NCBI RefSeq assembly: GCF_029852145.1
Contig: NC_079971.1
Location: forward strand, 12,629,697 to 12,693,696
Length of the DNA: 64,000 nt
DNA from: Microplitis mediator
Lineage: Eukaryota > Arthropoda > Insecta > Hymenoptera > Braconidae
Reading direction: 5' to 3'
Below are positions 1-15,700 of this stretch, piece after piece. The notes beneath the pieces are model-generated. The model ran no database searches, had not been told where the DNA came from, and saw only the letters and a list, made by a program, of their open reading frames with translations. The first letter of the stretch is position 1, and each line of letters opens with the position of its first letter. The translations under genes and the position numbers were made by a program.

Positions 1-2660
1 TCATGATGGTCATGCTGGTCACTATGATCTTGGTCATGATGGTCACCATGATCATAGTTTTGATGGTCCCTATGACCATGGTTGTGATGGTTACTATAAT
101 CTTAGTCATGATGGTATTGATTGTCACCATGATCGTGGTTATGATAGTCACCAAAATCTGAGTCATAATAGTCACCATGATCATAGTTATAATGGTCATG
201 ATGGTGACTATGATCATGGTCATGATGGTTACCATGGTCATGGTCATGATGGTCTCAATGGTCACCATGACCAAAATCATGATGGTCACCATGATCATAG
301 TTTTGATGGTCACTATGGCCATAGTTATGATAGTCACCATGATAATGGTCATGATGGAAACTATGATCATAATCATGATGGTCTCAATGGTCACCATGAA
401 CATGGTCATGATGGCCACCATGATGATAGTTATGACAGTCAATATGACCATGGTCATGATAGTCACCATGATCATGGTCGTAATGGTCACTATGATCATG
501 GTCATGATGGTCTCAATGGTCACCCCGAACATGGTCATGATAGTCAGCATGATCATAGTCATGATAGTCATAATGGTCACCATGACCATGATCATGATAG
601 TCACTATGATCATGGTTATGATGGTCTCAATGGTCACTATTATGATGGTCACCATGATCATAGTCATGACTGTCTTAATGGTCACCATGAACATGGTCAT
701 GATGGTCACCATAATCATGGTTACAAAGGTCACTATGACCATTGCCATGATAGTCACCATGATCATGGTCATGATGGTCACCAAGACCATGGTCATGATA
801 GTCGTGACGGTCACCATGATCGTGGTTATGATGGTCACTAACATCATAGTCATAATGGTCATGATGATTACCATGATCAAAGTCATGATAGTCACCATAA
901 TCGACGTCATGATGGTCTTGATCGTCACTAGGATCATGCTCATAATGGTCATCATTATCATGGTCATGATGGTCATGCTAGTCACTATGATCTTGGTTAT
1001 GTTGATCACCATGATCATAGTTATGTCAATCATCGTAATCATTGTCATAATGGTCACCATGATCGTGGTCATGATGGTCAGCATGATCATGGTCATGATG
1101 GTCAGCATGATCATGGTCATGATGGTCACCATGATCATGGTCATGATTGTCAACATTCCATGGATATGATAGTCACCATAATCATGGTTATAAAGGTCAT
1201 GTTGGTCTCAACGGTCACCATGAACATAATCATAATGGTCACCATGATCATGGTTATGATGGTCACCATTATCATAGTTATGATGGTCACCATGACCATA
1301 GTCATGATAGTAACCATGATCATGGCCATAATGGTCACTATGATCATAGTCATGATGGTCACTAGGATCATAGTTATGATGGTCACTATGACCGTGGTCA
1401 TGATGGTAACCATGATCATAGCCATGATGGTCTCAATGGTCATCATAAACATGGTCATGAAGGTCACCATGATCATAGTTTTAATAGTAACTATGATCAT
1501 AGTTATGATGGTCACTATGACCATGGTCATGATGGTCACCATCATTAGGGTCACGATGGTCACTATAATCATGGTCGTGGTGGTCACCATGATCATGGTC
1601 ATGATGGTCACCATGATCATGATCATGATGGTCACTATGACGTTGGTCGTGATGGTCACCATAATCGATGTCATGATGGTCTTGATCGTCACTAGGATCA
1701 TTCTCATAATGGTCATTATTATCATGGTCATGATGGTCATGCTGGTCACTATGATCTTGGTCATGATGGTCACCATGATCATAGTTTTGATGGTCCCTAT
1801 GACCATGGTTGTGATGGTTACTATAATCTTAGTCATGATGGTATTGATTGTCACCATGATCGTGGTTATGATAGTCACCAAAATCTGAGTCATAATAGTC
1901 ACCATGATCATAGTTATAATGGTCATGATGGTGACTATGATCATGGTCATGATGGTTACCATGGTCATGGTCATGATGGTCTCAATGGTCACCATGACCA
2001 AAATCATGATGGTCACCATGATCATAGTTTTGATGGTCACTATGGCCATAGTTATGATAGTCACCATGATAATGGTCATGATGGAAACTATGATCATAAT
2101 CATGATGGTCTCAATGGTCACCATGAACATGGTCATGATGGCCACCATGATGATAGTTATGACAGTCAATATGACCATGGTCATGATAGTCACCATGATC
2201 ATGCTCATGATGGTCGCTATGATCATGGTCATGATGGTCTCAATGGTCACCACGAACATGGTCATTATGGTCACTATGACTATGGTTATGACGGTCACCA
2301 TGATCACAGTCATGATGGTCACTATGACCATGGCTATGACGGTCACCATGATCACAGTCATGATGTTCTTGATCGTCACCATGATCGTGGTTATGATAGT
2401 CACCATAATCTAAGTCATAATAGTCACCATAATCATAGTTATAATTGTCATTATAGGCACTATGACGATGGTTGTGATGGTCACCATGATTATGGTCATA
2501 GTGGTCATTATAGTCACTGTGATCATAGTCATGATGGTCTCAATGGTCACCATGATCATAGTCTTGATGGTCACCCTGAACATAGTTATAATGGTCACCA
2601 TGATCATGCTTATAGTGGTCATGATGGTCACCATGACCATAGTTATGATTTTCTTGATTG
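1..2660 (+). repeat. Higher-order block A, copy 1
   Basis: Positions 1-477 repeat at 1728-2204 with an offset of 1727 bp and near identity, so the window opens inside one unit of a higher-order tandem. The stretch from about 470 to 2660 recurs at about 9330-11400. The offset drifts between 8882 and 8858 because single 24-bp units were gained or lost. For example, there are three consecutive CAGCATGATCATGGTCATGATGGT-type units near 1080-1130 here and two near 9960. The second copy also lacks about 100 bp corresponding to about 2155-2260 here. Confidence 0.85.
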
Positions 2661-2880
2661 TCACCATGATCGTGGTTATGATAGTCAGCATAATCTCAGT
2701 CATAATAGTCACCGTAACCATGGTTATGATGATCATGATGGTGACTATGATCATGGTCATGATAGTCACAATGATCGTGGTCATAATGGTCACTATGATC
2801 ATGGTCATGATGGACACCATGATCATGGTTATGTTGGTCACCATAATCATAGTTATGATGGTCACTATGACCATGGTCAA

Positions 2881-5800
2881 GATGGTCTCAATGGTCACCA
2901 TGAACATGGTAATGATAGTCACCATGATCATAGTCATGATGGTCACCCTGAACATTGTTATGATGGTGTCCATGATCATGCTTATAGTGGTCATGATGGT
3001 CACCATGATCATAGTTATGATTTTCTTGATTGTCACCATGATCGTGGTTATGATAGTCAGCATAATCTCAGTCATAATAGTCACCGTAACCATGGTTATG
3101 ATGATCATGATGGTGACTATGATCATGGTCATGATAGTCACAATGATCGTGGTCATAATGGTCACTATGATCATGGTCATGATGGACACCATGATCATGG
3201 TTATGTTGGTCACCATAATCATAGTTATGATGGTCACTATGACCATGGTCATGATAGTCACCATGATCATGGTCGTAATGGTCACTATGATCATGGTCAT
3301 GATGGTCTCAATGGTCACCCCGAACATGGTCATGATAGTCAGCATGATCATAGTCATGATGGTCATAATGGTCACTATGACCATGATCATGATTGTTACT
3401 ATGATCATAGTTATGATGGTCACTATGATCATAGTCATGATGGTCTCAATGGTCACCATGAACATGGTAATGATAGTCACCATGATCATAGTAATGATGG
3501 TCACCCTGAACATTGTTATGATGGTCACCATGATCATGCTTATAGTGGTAATGATGGTCACCATGACCATAGTTATGATTTTCTTGATTGTCAGCATGAT
3601 CGTGGTTATGATAGTCAGCATAATCTCAGTCATAATAGTCACCATGACCATGGTTATGATGATCATGATGGTGACTATGATCATGGTCATGATAGTCACA
3701 ATGATCATGGTCTTGATCGTCACTAGGATCATGCTCATAATGGTCATTATTATCATGGTCATGATGGTCATGCTGGTCACTATGATCTTGGTCATGATGG
3801 TCACCATGATCATAGTTTTGATGGTCGCTATGACCATGGTTGTGATGGTTACTATAAACATAGCCATGATGATATTGATTGTCACCATGATCGTGGTTAT
3901 GATAGTCACCAAAATCTAAGTCATAATAGTCACCATGATCATAGTTATGATGGTCATGATGGTGACTATGATCATTGTCATGATGGTCACCATGGTCATG
4001 GTCATGATGGTCTTAATGGTCACCATGACCAAAATCATGATGGTCACTATGACCATAGTTATGATGGTCACCATAATCTAAGTCAACATCATCATGATTA
4101 TGATGGTCATCATGATCATAGTTATGATGGTCACCATGACCAGGGTCATGATAGTCACCATGATAATGGTCATGATGGTCACTATGATTATGGTCATGAT
4201 GGTCTCAATGGTAATGGTCATGATGGTCTCAATGGTCACCATGAACATGGTCATGATGGCCACTATAATTATAGTTATGATAGTCACTATGACAATGGTT
4301 ATGACAGTCACCATGATCATAGTCAAGATGGTCTTGATCGTCACCATGATCGTGGTTATGAGAGGCACCAGAATCTAAGTCATAATAGTCACCGTAATCA
4401 TAATTATGATGGTCATTATAGGCACTATGACGATGTTCGTAATGGTAACCATGATCATGGTCATAGTGGTCATTATGGTCACTGTGATCATAGTCATGAT
4501 GGTCTCAATGGTCACCATGAACATGGTCATAATGGTCACTATGATCATAGTTATGACGGTCACTATGACAATGGTCATGATGGTTACCATGACCGTGGAC
4601 ATATTGCTCACCTTGATGATGGCCATGATGGTCACTATGATCATGGTCATGATGGTCTCAATGGTCACCATGAACATGGTAATGATAGTCACCATGATCA
4701 TAGTCATGATGGTCACCCTGAACATTGTTATGATGGTGTCCATGATCATGCTTATAGTGGTCATGATGGTCACCATGATCATAGTTATGATTTTCTTGAT
4801 TGTCACCATGATCGTGGTTATGATAGTCAGCATAATCTCAGTCATAATAGTCACCGTAACCATGGTTATGATGATCATGATGGTGACTATGATCATGGTC
4901 ATGATAGTCACAATGATCGTGGTCATAATGGTCACTATGATCATGGTCATGATGGACACCATGATCATGGTTATGTTGGTCACCATAATCATAGTTATGA
5001 TGGTCACTATGACCATGGTCATGATAGTCACCATGATCATGGTCGTAATGGTCACTATGATCATGGTCATGATGGTCTCAATGGTCACCCCGAACATGGT
5101 CATGATAGTCAGCATGATCATAGTCATGATGGTCATAATGGTCACTATGACCATGATCATGATTGTTACTATGATCATAGTTATGATGGTCACTATGATC
5201 ATAGTCATGATGGTCTCAATGGTCACCATGAACATGGTAATGATAGTCACCATGATCATAGTAATGATGGTCACCCTGAACATTGTTATGATGGTCACCA
5301 TGATCATGCTTATAGTGGTAATGATGGTCACCATGACCATAGTTATGATTTTCTTGATTGTCAGCATGATCGTGGTTATGATAGTCAGCATAATCTCAGT
5401 CATAATAGTCACCATGACCATGGTTATGATGATCATGATGGTGACTATGATCATGGTCATGATAGTCACAATGATCATGGTCTTGATCGTCACTAGGATC
5501 ATGCTCATAATGGTCATTATTATCATGGTCATGATGGTCATGCTGGTCACTATGATCTTGGTCATGATGGTCACCATGATCATAGTTTTGATGGTCGCTA
5601 TGACCATGGTTGTGATGGTTACTATAAACATAGCCATGATGATATTGATTGTCACCATGATCGTGGTTATGATAGTCACCAAAATCTAAGTCATAATAGT
5701 CACCATGATCATAGTTATGATGGTCATGATGGTGACTATGATCATTGTCATGATGGTCACCATGGTCATGGTCATGATGGTCTTAATGGTCACCATGACC

Positions 5801-6890
5801 AAAATCATGATGGTCACTATGACCATAGTTATGATGGTCACCATAATCTAAGTCAACATCATCATGATTATGATGGTCATCATGATCATAGTTATGATGG
5901 TCACCATGACCAGGGTCATGATAGTCACCATGATAATGGTCATGATGGTCACTATGATTATGGTCATGATGGTCTCAATGGTAATGGTCATGATGGTCTC
6001 AATGGTCACCATGAACATGGTCATGATGGCCACTATAATTATAGTTATGATAGTCACTATGACAATGGTTATGACAGTCACCATGATCATAGTCAAGATG
6101 GTCTTGATCGTCACCATGATCGTGGTTATGAGAGGCACCAGAATCTAAGTCATAATAGTCACCGTAATCATAATTATGATGGTCATTATAGGCACTATGA
6201 CGATGTTCGTAATGGTAACCATGATCATGGTCATAGTGGTCATTATGGTCACTGTGATCATAGTCATGATGGTCTCAATGGTCACCATGAACATGGTCAT
6301 AATGGTCACTATGATCATAGTTATGACGGTCACTATGACAATGGTCATGATGGTTACCATGACCGTGGACATATTGCTCACCTTGATGATGGCCATGATG
6401 GTCACTATGATCATGGTCATGATGGTCTCAATGGTCACCATGAACATGGTAATGATAGTCACCATGATCATAGTCATGATGGTCACCCTGAACATTGTTA
6501 TGATGGTGTCCATGATCATGCTTATAGTGGTCATGATGGTCACCATGATCATAGTTATGATTTTCTTGATTGTCACCATGATCGTGGTTATGATAGTCAG
6601 CATAATCTCAGTCATAATAGTCACCGTAACCATGGTTATGATGATCATGATGGTGACTATGATCATGGTCATGATAGTCACAATGATCGTGGTCATAATG
6701 GTCACTATGATCATGGTCATGATGGACACCATGATCATGGTTATGTTGGTCACCATAATCATAGTTATGATGGTCACTATGACCATGGTCATGATAGTCA
6801 CCATGATCATGGTCGTAATGGTCACTATGATCATGGTCATGATGGTCTCAATGGTCACCCCGAACATGGTCATGATAGTCAGCATGATCA
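2881..6890 (+). repeat. 1770-bp higher-order tandem, about 2.3 copies
   Basis: Units run 2881-4650, 4651-6420 and a partial 6421-6890, with an offset of exactly 1770 bp and near-perfect identity. Landmarks such as the GATGGTCTCAATGG start and the AGTTATGATTTTCTTGATTG motif recur in register. Inside each unit the latter motif is itself spaced 372 bp (2641 to 3013) and 558 bp (3013 to 3571), that is 2 x 186 and 3 x 186. The third copy stops matching after about 6890 and continues into a mosaic of other blocks. Confidence 0.9.
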
Positions 6891-9329
6891 TTGTCATGAT
6901 GGTCATAATGGTCACTATGACCATGATCATGATTGTCACTATGATCATGGTTATGATGGTCACTATGATCATGGTCATGATGGTCTCAATGATCATGATT
7001 ATGATGGTCACCATGATCATAGTCATGACTGTCTTAACGGTCACCATGAACATGGTCATGATGGTCACCATGATCATGGTTACAAAGGTCAATATGACCA
7101 TTGCCATGATAGTCACCATGATCATGGTCATGATGGTCACCAAGACCATGGTCATGATAGTCGTGACGGTCACCATGATCGTGGTTATGACGGTCACTAA
7201 CATCATAGTCATAATGGTCATGATGATTACCATTATCAAAGTCATGATAGTCACCATGATCATGGTCATGATGGTCACTATGATCATGGTCATGATGGTC
7301 TCAATGGTCACCACGAACATGGTCATGATGGTCACTATGACAATGGTTATGACAGTCACCATGATCATAGTCATGATGGTCTTGATCGTCGCCATGATCG
7401 TGGTTATGAGAGGCACCAGAATCTAAGTCATAATAGTCACCATAATCTCAATTATGATGGTCATTATAGGCACTATGACGATGTTCGTGATGGTAACCAT
7501 GATCATGGTCATAGTGGTCATTATGGTCACTGTGATCATAGTCATGATTGTCTCAATGATCACCATGAACATGGTAATGATAGTCACCATGATCATAGTA
7601 ATGATGGTCACCCTGAACATTGTTATGATGGTCACCATGATCATGCTTATAGTGGTCATGATGGTCACCATGACCATAGTTATGATTTTCTTGATTGTCA
7701 CCATGATCGTGGTTATGATAGTCAGCATAATCTCAGTCATAATAGTCACCGTAACCATGGTTATGATGATCATGATGGTGACTATGATCATGGTCATGAT
7801 AGTCACAATGATCGTGGTTATAATGGTCACTATGATCATGGTCATGATGGACACCATGATCATGGTTATGTTGGTCACCATAATCATAGTTATGATGGTC
7901 ACTATGACCATGGTCATGATGGTCTCAATGGTCACCATGAACATGGTAATGATAGTCACCATGATCATAGTCATGATGGTCACCCTGAACATTGTTATGA
8001 TGGTGTCCATGATCATGCTTATAGTGGTCATGATGGTCACCATGATCATAGTTATGATTTTCTTGATTGTCACCATGATCGTGGTTATGATAGTCAGCAT
8101 AATCTCAGTCATAATAGTCACCGTAACCATGGTTATGATGATCATGATGGTGACTATGATCATGGTCATGATAGTCACAATGATCGTGGTCATAATGGTC
8201 ACTATGATCATGGTCATGATGGACACCATGATCATGGTTATGTTGGTCACCATAATCATAGTTATGATGGTCACTATGACCATGGTCATGATAGTCACCA
8301 TGATCATGGTCGTAATGGTCACTATGATCATGGTCATGATGGTCTCAATGGTCACCCCGAACATGGTCATGATAGTCAGCATGATCATAGTCATGATGGT
8401 CATAATGGTCACTATGACCGTGGTCATGATGGTAATCATGATCATAGCCATGATGGTCTCAATGGTCATCATAAACATGGTCATGAAGGTCACCATGATC
8501 ATAGTTTTGATAGTCACTATGATCATAGTTATGATGGTCACTATGACCATGGTCATGATGGTCACCATAATTAGGGTCACGATGGTCACTATGATCTTGG
8601 TCATGATGGTCACCATGATCATGGTTTTGATAGTTGCTATGACCATGGTTGTGATGGTTACTATAATCATAGTCATGATGATATTGATTGTCACCATGAT
8701 CGTGGTTATGATAGTCACCAAAATCTAAGTCATAATAGTCACCATGATCATAGTTATGATGGTCATGATGGTGACTATGATCATGGCCATGATGGTCACC
8801 ATGGTCATGGTCATGATGGTCTTAATGGTCACCATGACCAAAATCATGATGGTCACTATGACCATAGTTATGATAGTCACCATACTCTAAGTCATAATAG
8901 TCAACATCATCATGATTATGATGGTCACCATGATCATGGTTATGATGGTCACCATGACCATGGTCATGATAGTCACCATGATAATGGTCATGATGGTCAC
9001 TATGATTATGGTCATGATGGTCTCAATGGTAATGGTCATGATGGTTTCAATGGTCACCATGAACATGGTCATAATGGCCACCATGATCATAGTTATGATA
9101 GTCACTATGACCATGGTCATGATGGTCTCAATGGTCGTCATGAACATGGTCATGATGGTCATTATGACAATGGTTATGACGGTCACCATGATCATAGTCA
9201 TGATGGTCTTGATCGTCACCATGATCGTGGTTATGAGAGGCACCAGAATCTAAGTCATAATAGTCACCATAATCATAATTATGATGGTCATTATAGGCAC
9301 TATGACGATGTTCGTGATGGTAACCATGA
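6891..9329 (+). repeat. Mosaic satellite block
   Basis: This satellite segment is built from pieces found elsewhere. Positions 7080-7250 resemble 700-900. Positions 7600-8400 carry two more copies of the AGTTATGATTTTCTTGATTG-bearing unit of the 1770-bp repeat. Positions 8887-9243 match 4078-4368. Junctions between piece types are not marked by any non-satellite sequence. The pattern suggests unequal exchange inside the array. Confidence 0.75.
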
Positions 9330-11400
9330 TCATGGTCATGATAGTCACTATGATCATGGTCGTAATGGTCACTATGATCATGGTCATGATGGTCTCAATG
9401 GTCACCCCGAACATGGTCATGATAGTCAGCATGATCATAGTCATGATAGTCATAATGGTCACCATGACCATGATCATGATAGTCACTATGATCATGGTTA
9501 TGATGGTCTCAATGGTCATGATTATGATGGTCACCATGATCATAGTCATGACTGTCTTAATGGTCACCATGAACATGGTCATGATGGTCACCATAATCAT
9601 GGTTACAAAGGTCACTATGACCATTGCCATGATAGTCACCATGATCATGGTCATGATGGTCACCAAGACCATGGTCATGATAGTCGTGACGGTCACCATG
9701 ATCGTGGTTATGATGGTCACTAACATCATAGTCATAATGGTCATGATGATTACCATGATCAAAGTCATGATAGTCACCATAATCGACGTCATGATGGTCT
9801 TGATCGTCACTAGGATCATGCTCATAATGGTCATCATTATCATGGTCATGATGGTCATGCTAGTCACTATGATCTTGGTTATGTTGATCACCATGATCAT
9901 AGTTATGTCAATCATCATAATCATTGTCATAATGGTCACCATGATCGTGGTCATGATGGTCAGCATGATCATGGTCATGATGGTCACCATGATCATGGTC
10001 ATGATTGTCAACATTCCATGGATATGATAGTCACCATAATCATGGTTATAAAGGTCATGTTGGTCTCAACGGTCACCATGAACATAATCATAATGGTCAC
10101 CATGATCATGGTTATGATGGTCACCATGATCATGGTTATGATGGTCACCATTATCATAGTTATGATGGTCACCATGACCATAGTCATGATAGTAACCATG
10201 ATCATGGCCATAATGGTCACTATGATCATAGTCATGATGGTCACTAGGATCATAGTTATGATGGTCACTATGACCGTGGTCATGATGGTAACCATGATCA
10301 TAGCCATGATGGTCTCAATGGTCCTCATAAACATGGTCATGAAGGTCACCATAATCATAGTTTTAATAGTAACTATGATCATAGTTATGATGGTCACTAT
10401 GACCATGGTCATGATGGTCACCATTATTAGGGTCACGATGGTCACTATAATCATGGTCGTGGTGGTCACCATGATCATGGTCATGATGGTCACCATGATC
10501 ATGATCATGATGGTCACTATGACGTTGGTCGTGATGGTCACCATAATCGAAGTCATGATGGTCTTGATCGTCACTAGGATCATTCTCATAATGGTCATTA
10601 TTATCATGGTCATGATGGTCATGCTGGTCACTATGATCTTGGTCATGATGGTCACCATGATCATAGTTTCGATGGTCCCTATGACCATGGTTGTGATGGT
10701 TACTATAATCTTAGTCATGATGGTATTGATTGTCACCATGATCGTGGTTATGATAGTCACCAAAATCTGAGTCATAATAGTCACCATGATCATAGTTATA
10801 ATGGTCATGATGGTGACTATGATCACGGTCATGATGGTTACCATGGTCATGGTCATGATGGTCTCAATGGTCACCATGACCAAAATCATGATGGTCACCA
10901 TGATCATAGTTTTGATGGTCACTATGGCCATAGTTATGATAGTCACCATGATAATGGTCATGATGGAAACTATGATCATAATCATGATGGTCTCAATGGT
11001 CACCATGAACATGGTCATGATGGTCACTATGACTATGGTTATGACGGTCACCATGATCACAGTCATGATGGTCACTATGACCATGGCTATGACGGTCACC
11101 ATGATCACAGTCATGATGTTCTTGATCGTCACCATGATCGTGGTTATGATAGTCACCATAATCTAAGTCATAATAGTCACCATAATCATAGTTATAATGG
11201 TCATTATAGGCACTATGACGATGGTTGTGATGGTCACCATGATTATGGTCATAGTGGTCATTATAGTCACTGTGATCATAGTCATGATGGTCTCAATGGT
11301 CACCATGATCATAGTCTTGATGGTCACCCTAAACATAGTTATAATGGTCACCATGATCATGCTTATAGTGGTCATGATGGTCACCATAATCATAGTTATG
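9330..11400 (+). repeat. Higher-order block A, copy 2
   Basis: This is a second copy of about 470-2660. A distinctive segment with the word CAACATTCCATGGATATG (about 10008-10025) corresponds to 1150-1167, and it recurs once per copy of other blocks at about 12750, 35210, 37300 and 44165. Relative to copy 1 there is one extra 24-bp unit at about 10125-10150 and one fewer just upstream of the landmark. Confidence 0.85.
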
Positions 11401-12742
11401 ATTATCTTGATTGTCACCATGATCGTGGTCATGATAGTCAGCATAATCTCAGTCATAATAGTCATTATAACCATGGTTATGATGATCATGATGGTCACCA
11501 TGACCGTGGACATATTGGTCACCTTGATTATGGCCATTATGGTCACTATGATCATGGTTATGATGGTCTCAATGGTCACCATGAACATGGTCATGATAGT
11601 CACCATGATCATAGTCATGATGGTCACCCTGAACATAGTTATGATGGTCACCATGATCATGCTTATAGTGGTTATGATGGTCACCATGATCATAGTTATG
11701 ATTTTCTTGATTGTCACCATGATCGTGGTTTTGATAGTCAGCCTAATCTCAGTCATAATAGTCACCATAACCAAGGTTATGATGATCATGATAGTGACTA
11801 TGATTATGGTCATGATGGTCACTATGATCATAGTTATGATGGTCACCATGACCATGGTCATGATCGTCACCATGATAATGGTCATGATGGTCTCAATGGT
11901 AATGGTCATGATGGTCTCAATGGTCACCATGAACATGGTCATGATGGCCACTATGATCATAGTTAAGATAGTTACTATGACCATGGTCATGATAGTCACT
12001 ATGAGCATGGTTTTGATGGTCACTATGATCATGGTCATGATGGTCTTATTGGTCACCATGAACATGATCATGATGGTCACTATGATCATAGTTTTGATAG
12101 TTACTATGATCATAGTTATGATGGTCATAATGGTCACCATGACCATGGTCGTGATGGTCACCATGATCACGATTATGATGGTCACCATGACCATACTCAT
12201 GATGGTCTTAATGGTCACCATGAACATGGTCTTGATTGTCACCATGATCATGGTAATAAAGGTCATTATGACCATTGCTATGATAGTCACCATGATCATG
12301 GTCATGATGGTCACTATGATCATGGTTATGATAGTCAGCATGATCACGGTCACGATAATTATGATCCTGATGGTCACCGTGATCATGGTTACGGTGGTCA
12401 CCAAGACCATGGTCATGATAGTCGTGAGGGTCACCATGATCGTGGTCATGATGGTCACTAACATCATGGTCATAATGTTCATGATGATTACCATGATCAT
12501 AGTCATGATAGTCACCATAATCGAAGTCATGATGGTCTCGATAGTCACTAGGATCATGCTCATAATGGTCATTATTATCTTGGTCATGATGGTCATGCTG
12601 GTCACTATGATCTTGGTTATGATGATCACCATGATCATAGTTATGTCAGTCACCATAATCATTGTCATAATGAACACCATGATCGTGGTCAAGATGGTCA
12701 GCATGATCATGGTCATGATGGTCAGCATGATCATGGTCATGA
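11401..12742 (+). repeat. Satellite block carrying the empty insertion site
   Basis: This block is collinear with both flanks of the LTR element. Positions about 11308-12257 match 26387-27366 and positions 12254-12742 match 34713-35201. The tetranucleotide TAAT at 12254-12257 is the uninterrupted counterpart of the duplicated target. The block ends at the CATTCCATGGATATG landmark that opens the next block. Confidence 0.88.
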
Positions 12743-15700
12743 TTGTCAACATTCCATGGATATGATAGTCACCATAATCATGGTTATAAAGGTCATGATG
12801 TTCACCTAGACCATGGTTGTGATGGTCACTATGATCATGGTCATGATGTTCACCATGATCTCAGTCATGATGGTCACCATGATCATGGTCATGATGATAA
12901 CTATGATCATGGTCATGATGATCACTATGATTATGGTCATGATGGTCTTGATCGTCACTATGATTGTGGTCATGATGGTCATGGTCGTCACCACGATATT
13001 GATTATGATGATCACTATTGTCATGATTATGATAGTCACCATGATCATGGTCATAATAATTAGTATGATCATGGTTATGATGGTCGGATGGTCACCTAGA
13101 CCATGGTTATAATGGTCACTATGATCATGGTCATGATAGCCACCATGATCTAAGTAATGATGATCACCATGATCATGGTTATGATAGTCACTTTGATCAA
13201 GGTTATTATGTTCAACACGATAATGATTATGATGGTCAGCATGATTATGGTCACCAAGACCATGTTTATGATAGTCGTAATGGTCACCATGTTCATGGTT
13301 GCGATGGTCACTACAATTATGGTCATGATGATCATAATGATCATGGTCATCATGGCCACCATGAACATCGTCATAATGGTCATGATGGACATGATGTTCA
13401 GAATAATCATAGACATCATGGTCACCATGATCAACGTCATAATGATCATGATGGTCACCACAATCATGGTTATGATGGACATCATGGTCACTATGATCAT
13501 GTTCATGATAGTTATTTTTATCATGGTCATGATAGCCACTATGATCATGATCATGATGGTCAGCATGATCATGATTATGATGGTCATCGTGATTTAAGTC
13601 ATGATGGTTAGCTAGTTCATGGTCATTATAAACAACTCGATCATGGTCATAATGGACAACACGATCATGATCATGATCGTCAGCATGATCATAGTCACCA
13701 TAATCATAATCCTTTTGGTCACCGCTATCATGGTTATGATAGCGACAAGACCATGGTCATGATGGTCTTTATAGTCACTATGATCATGGTCATCATGGTC
13801 ACCACAATCATAGTCATGATGGTCATGATGATCATAATGATCATGGTCATCGTGGTCAGTACGATCATGATTATGATGGTCATTATGGTCACTATGATCA
13901 TGCTCATGATAGTCATTATTATCACGGTCATGATGGTCACTATGATCATGGTCATGATAGTTACCACAATCATGGTTATGATGGTCATCATGGTCACTAT
14001 GCTCATGCTCATGATAGACATTATTATCATGGTCATGATGGTCACCATAGTCATGCTCATAATGATCACCATGATCATATTCATGATCGTCGTGATGGTG
14101 ACCATGATCATGGTCATGATGGTCAGCATGATCGTGGTTATTATGGTCTCCATGATCCTAGTCATGATGGTCACTATGACCATGGTCATGATGGTCACCA
14201 TGACTACGGTCATGATGATGACCATGGTCATGGTCATGATAGTCACCATGCTCAGGGTCTTGATGGTCTCTATGACCATGGTCATGATGGTCACCATGAT
14301 CGAATCATGATGGTCACCATGATCATAGTCATTATGGTCACTATGACAATAGTCATGATGGTCACCATGATCATAGTCATTATGGTCACTATGACAATAG
14401 TCATGATGGTCAACATGATTATGGTCGTGATGGTCACCATGATCATGGTCATGATGATCACTTTGATCATAGTCGTGATGGACACCAAAATCATGGTTAT
14501 GATGGACACCGTGACCATAGTCATGATGATCACTATGATCATAGTCATGATGATCAATATGATAATAGTCATGATGATCACTATGATCATATTCGTGATG
14601 GACACCAGGATCATGGTCGTGATGGTCACCATGATCATGGTCATAGTGGTCATGATGGTCACCATGATCCTAGTCATGATGATCACTATGATCATAGTCG
14701 TGATGGACACCAGGATCATAGTCATGATGGACACCGTGATCATAGTCATAGCGTTTATGATGGTCACTATGATCCTAGTCATTATGGTCACTATGACCAT
14801 GGTCACAATGGTCACCATGACTAAGGTCATTATGGTCACAATGATCATGGTCATGATGGTCACCATGATCGTGGTCATGATTTTCACCATGATCATAGTC
14901 ATGATGGTCACTATGATCACGGTCATAATGATCATGATGGTCATTATGGTCACTATAATCATGCTCATGATAGTCATTATTATCATGGTCATGATGGTCA
15001 CTATGATCATGGTCATGATAGTTACCACAATCATGGTTATGATGGTTATCATGGTCACTATGCTCATGCTCATGATAGTCATTATTATCATGGTCATGAT
15101 GGTCACCATGGTCATGCTCATAATGATCACCATGATCATATTCATGATCGTCATGATGGTGACCATGATCATGGTCATGATGGTCAGCATGATCGTGGTT
15201 ATTATGGTCTCCATGATCCTAGTCATGATGGTCACTATGACCATGGTCATGATGGTCACCATGACTACTTTCATGATGATGACCATGACTACGGTCATGA
15301 TGATGACCATGATGATGGTCATGATAGTCACCATGCTCAGAGTCATGATGGTCACTATGACAATAGTCATGATGGTCACTATGATCATGGTCGTGATGGT
15401 CACCATGATCATAGTCATAGTAGTCATGATGGTCACCATGATCATGATCATGATGATCACTTTGATCATAGTCGTGATGGACACCAGGATCATGGTCATG
15501 ATGGACACCGTGATCATAGTCATGATGATTACTATGATCATAGTTCGTGATGGACACCAGGATCATGGTCATAATGGACACCGTGATCATAGTCATAGTG
15601 CTCATAATGGTCACTATGATCCTAGTCATGATGGTCACTATGACCATGGTCATAATGGTCACCATGACTACGGTCATGATGGTCACAATGATCATGGTCG

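Noticed and set aside
1147..1365. His/Asp/Gly-rich repeat protein that might bind metal
   Set aside because: The GHHDHGHD pattern is simply another frame of the same DNA unit, and in-frame TAG stops (CACTAGGATCAT words) interrupt it often.
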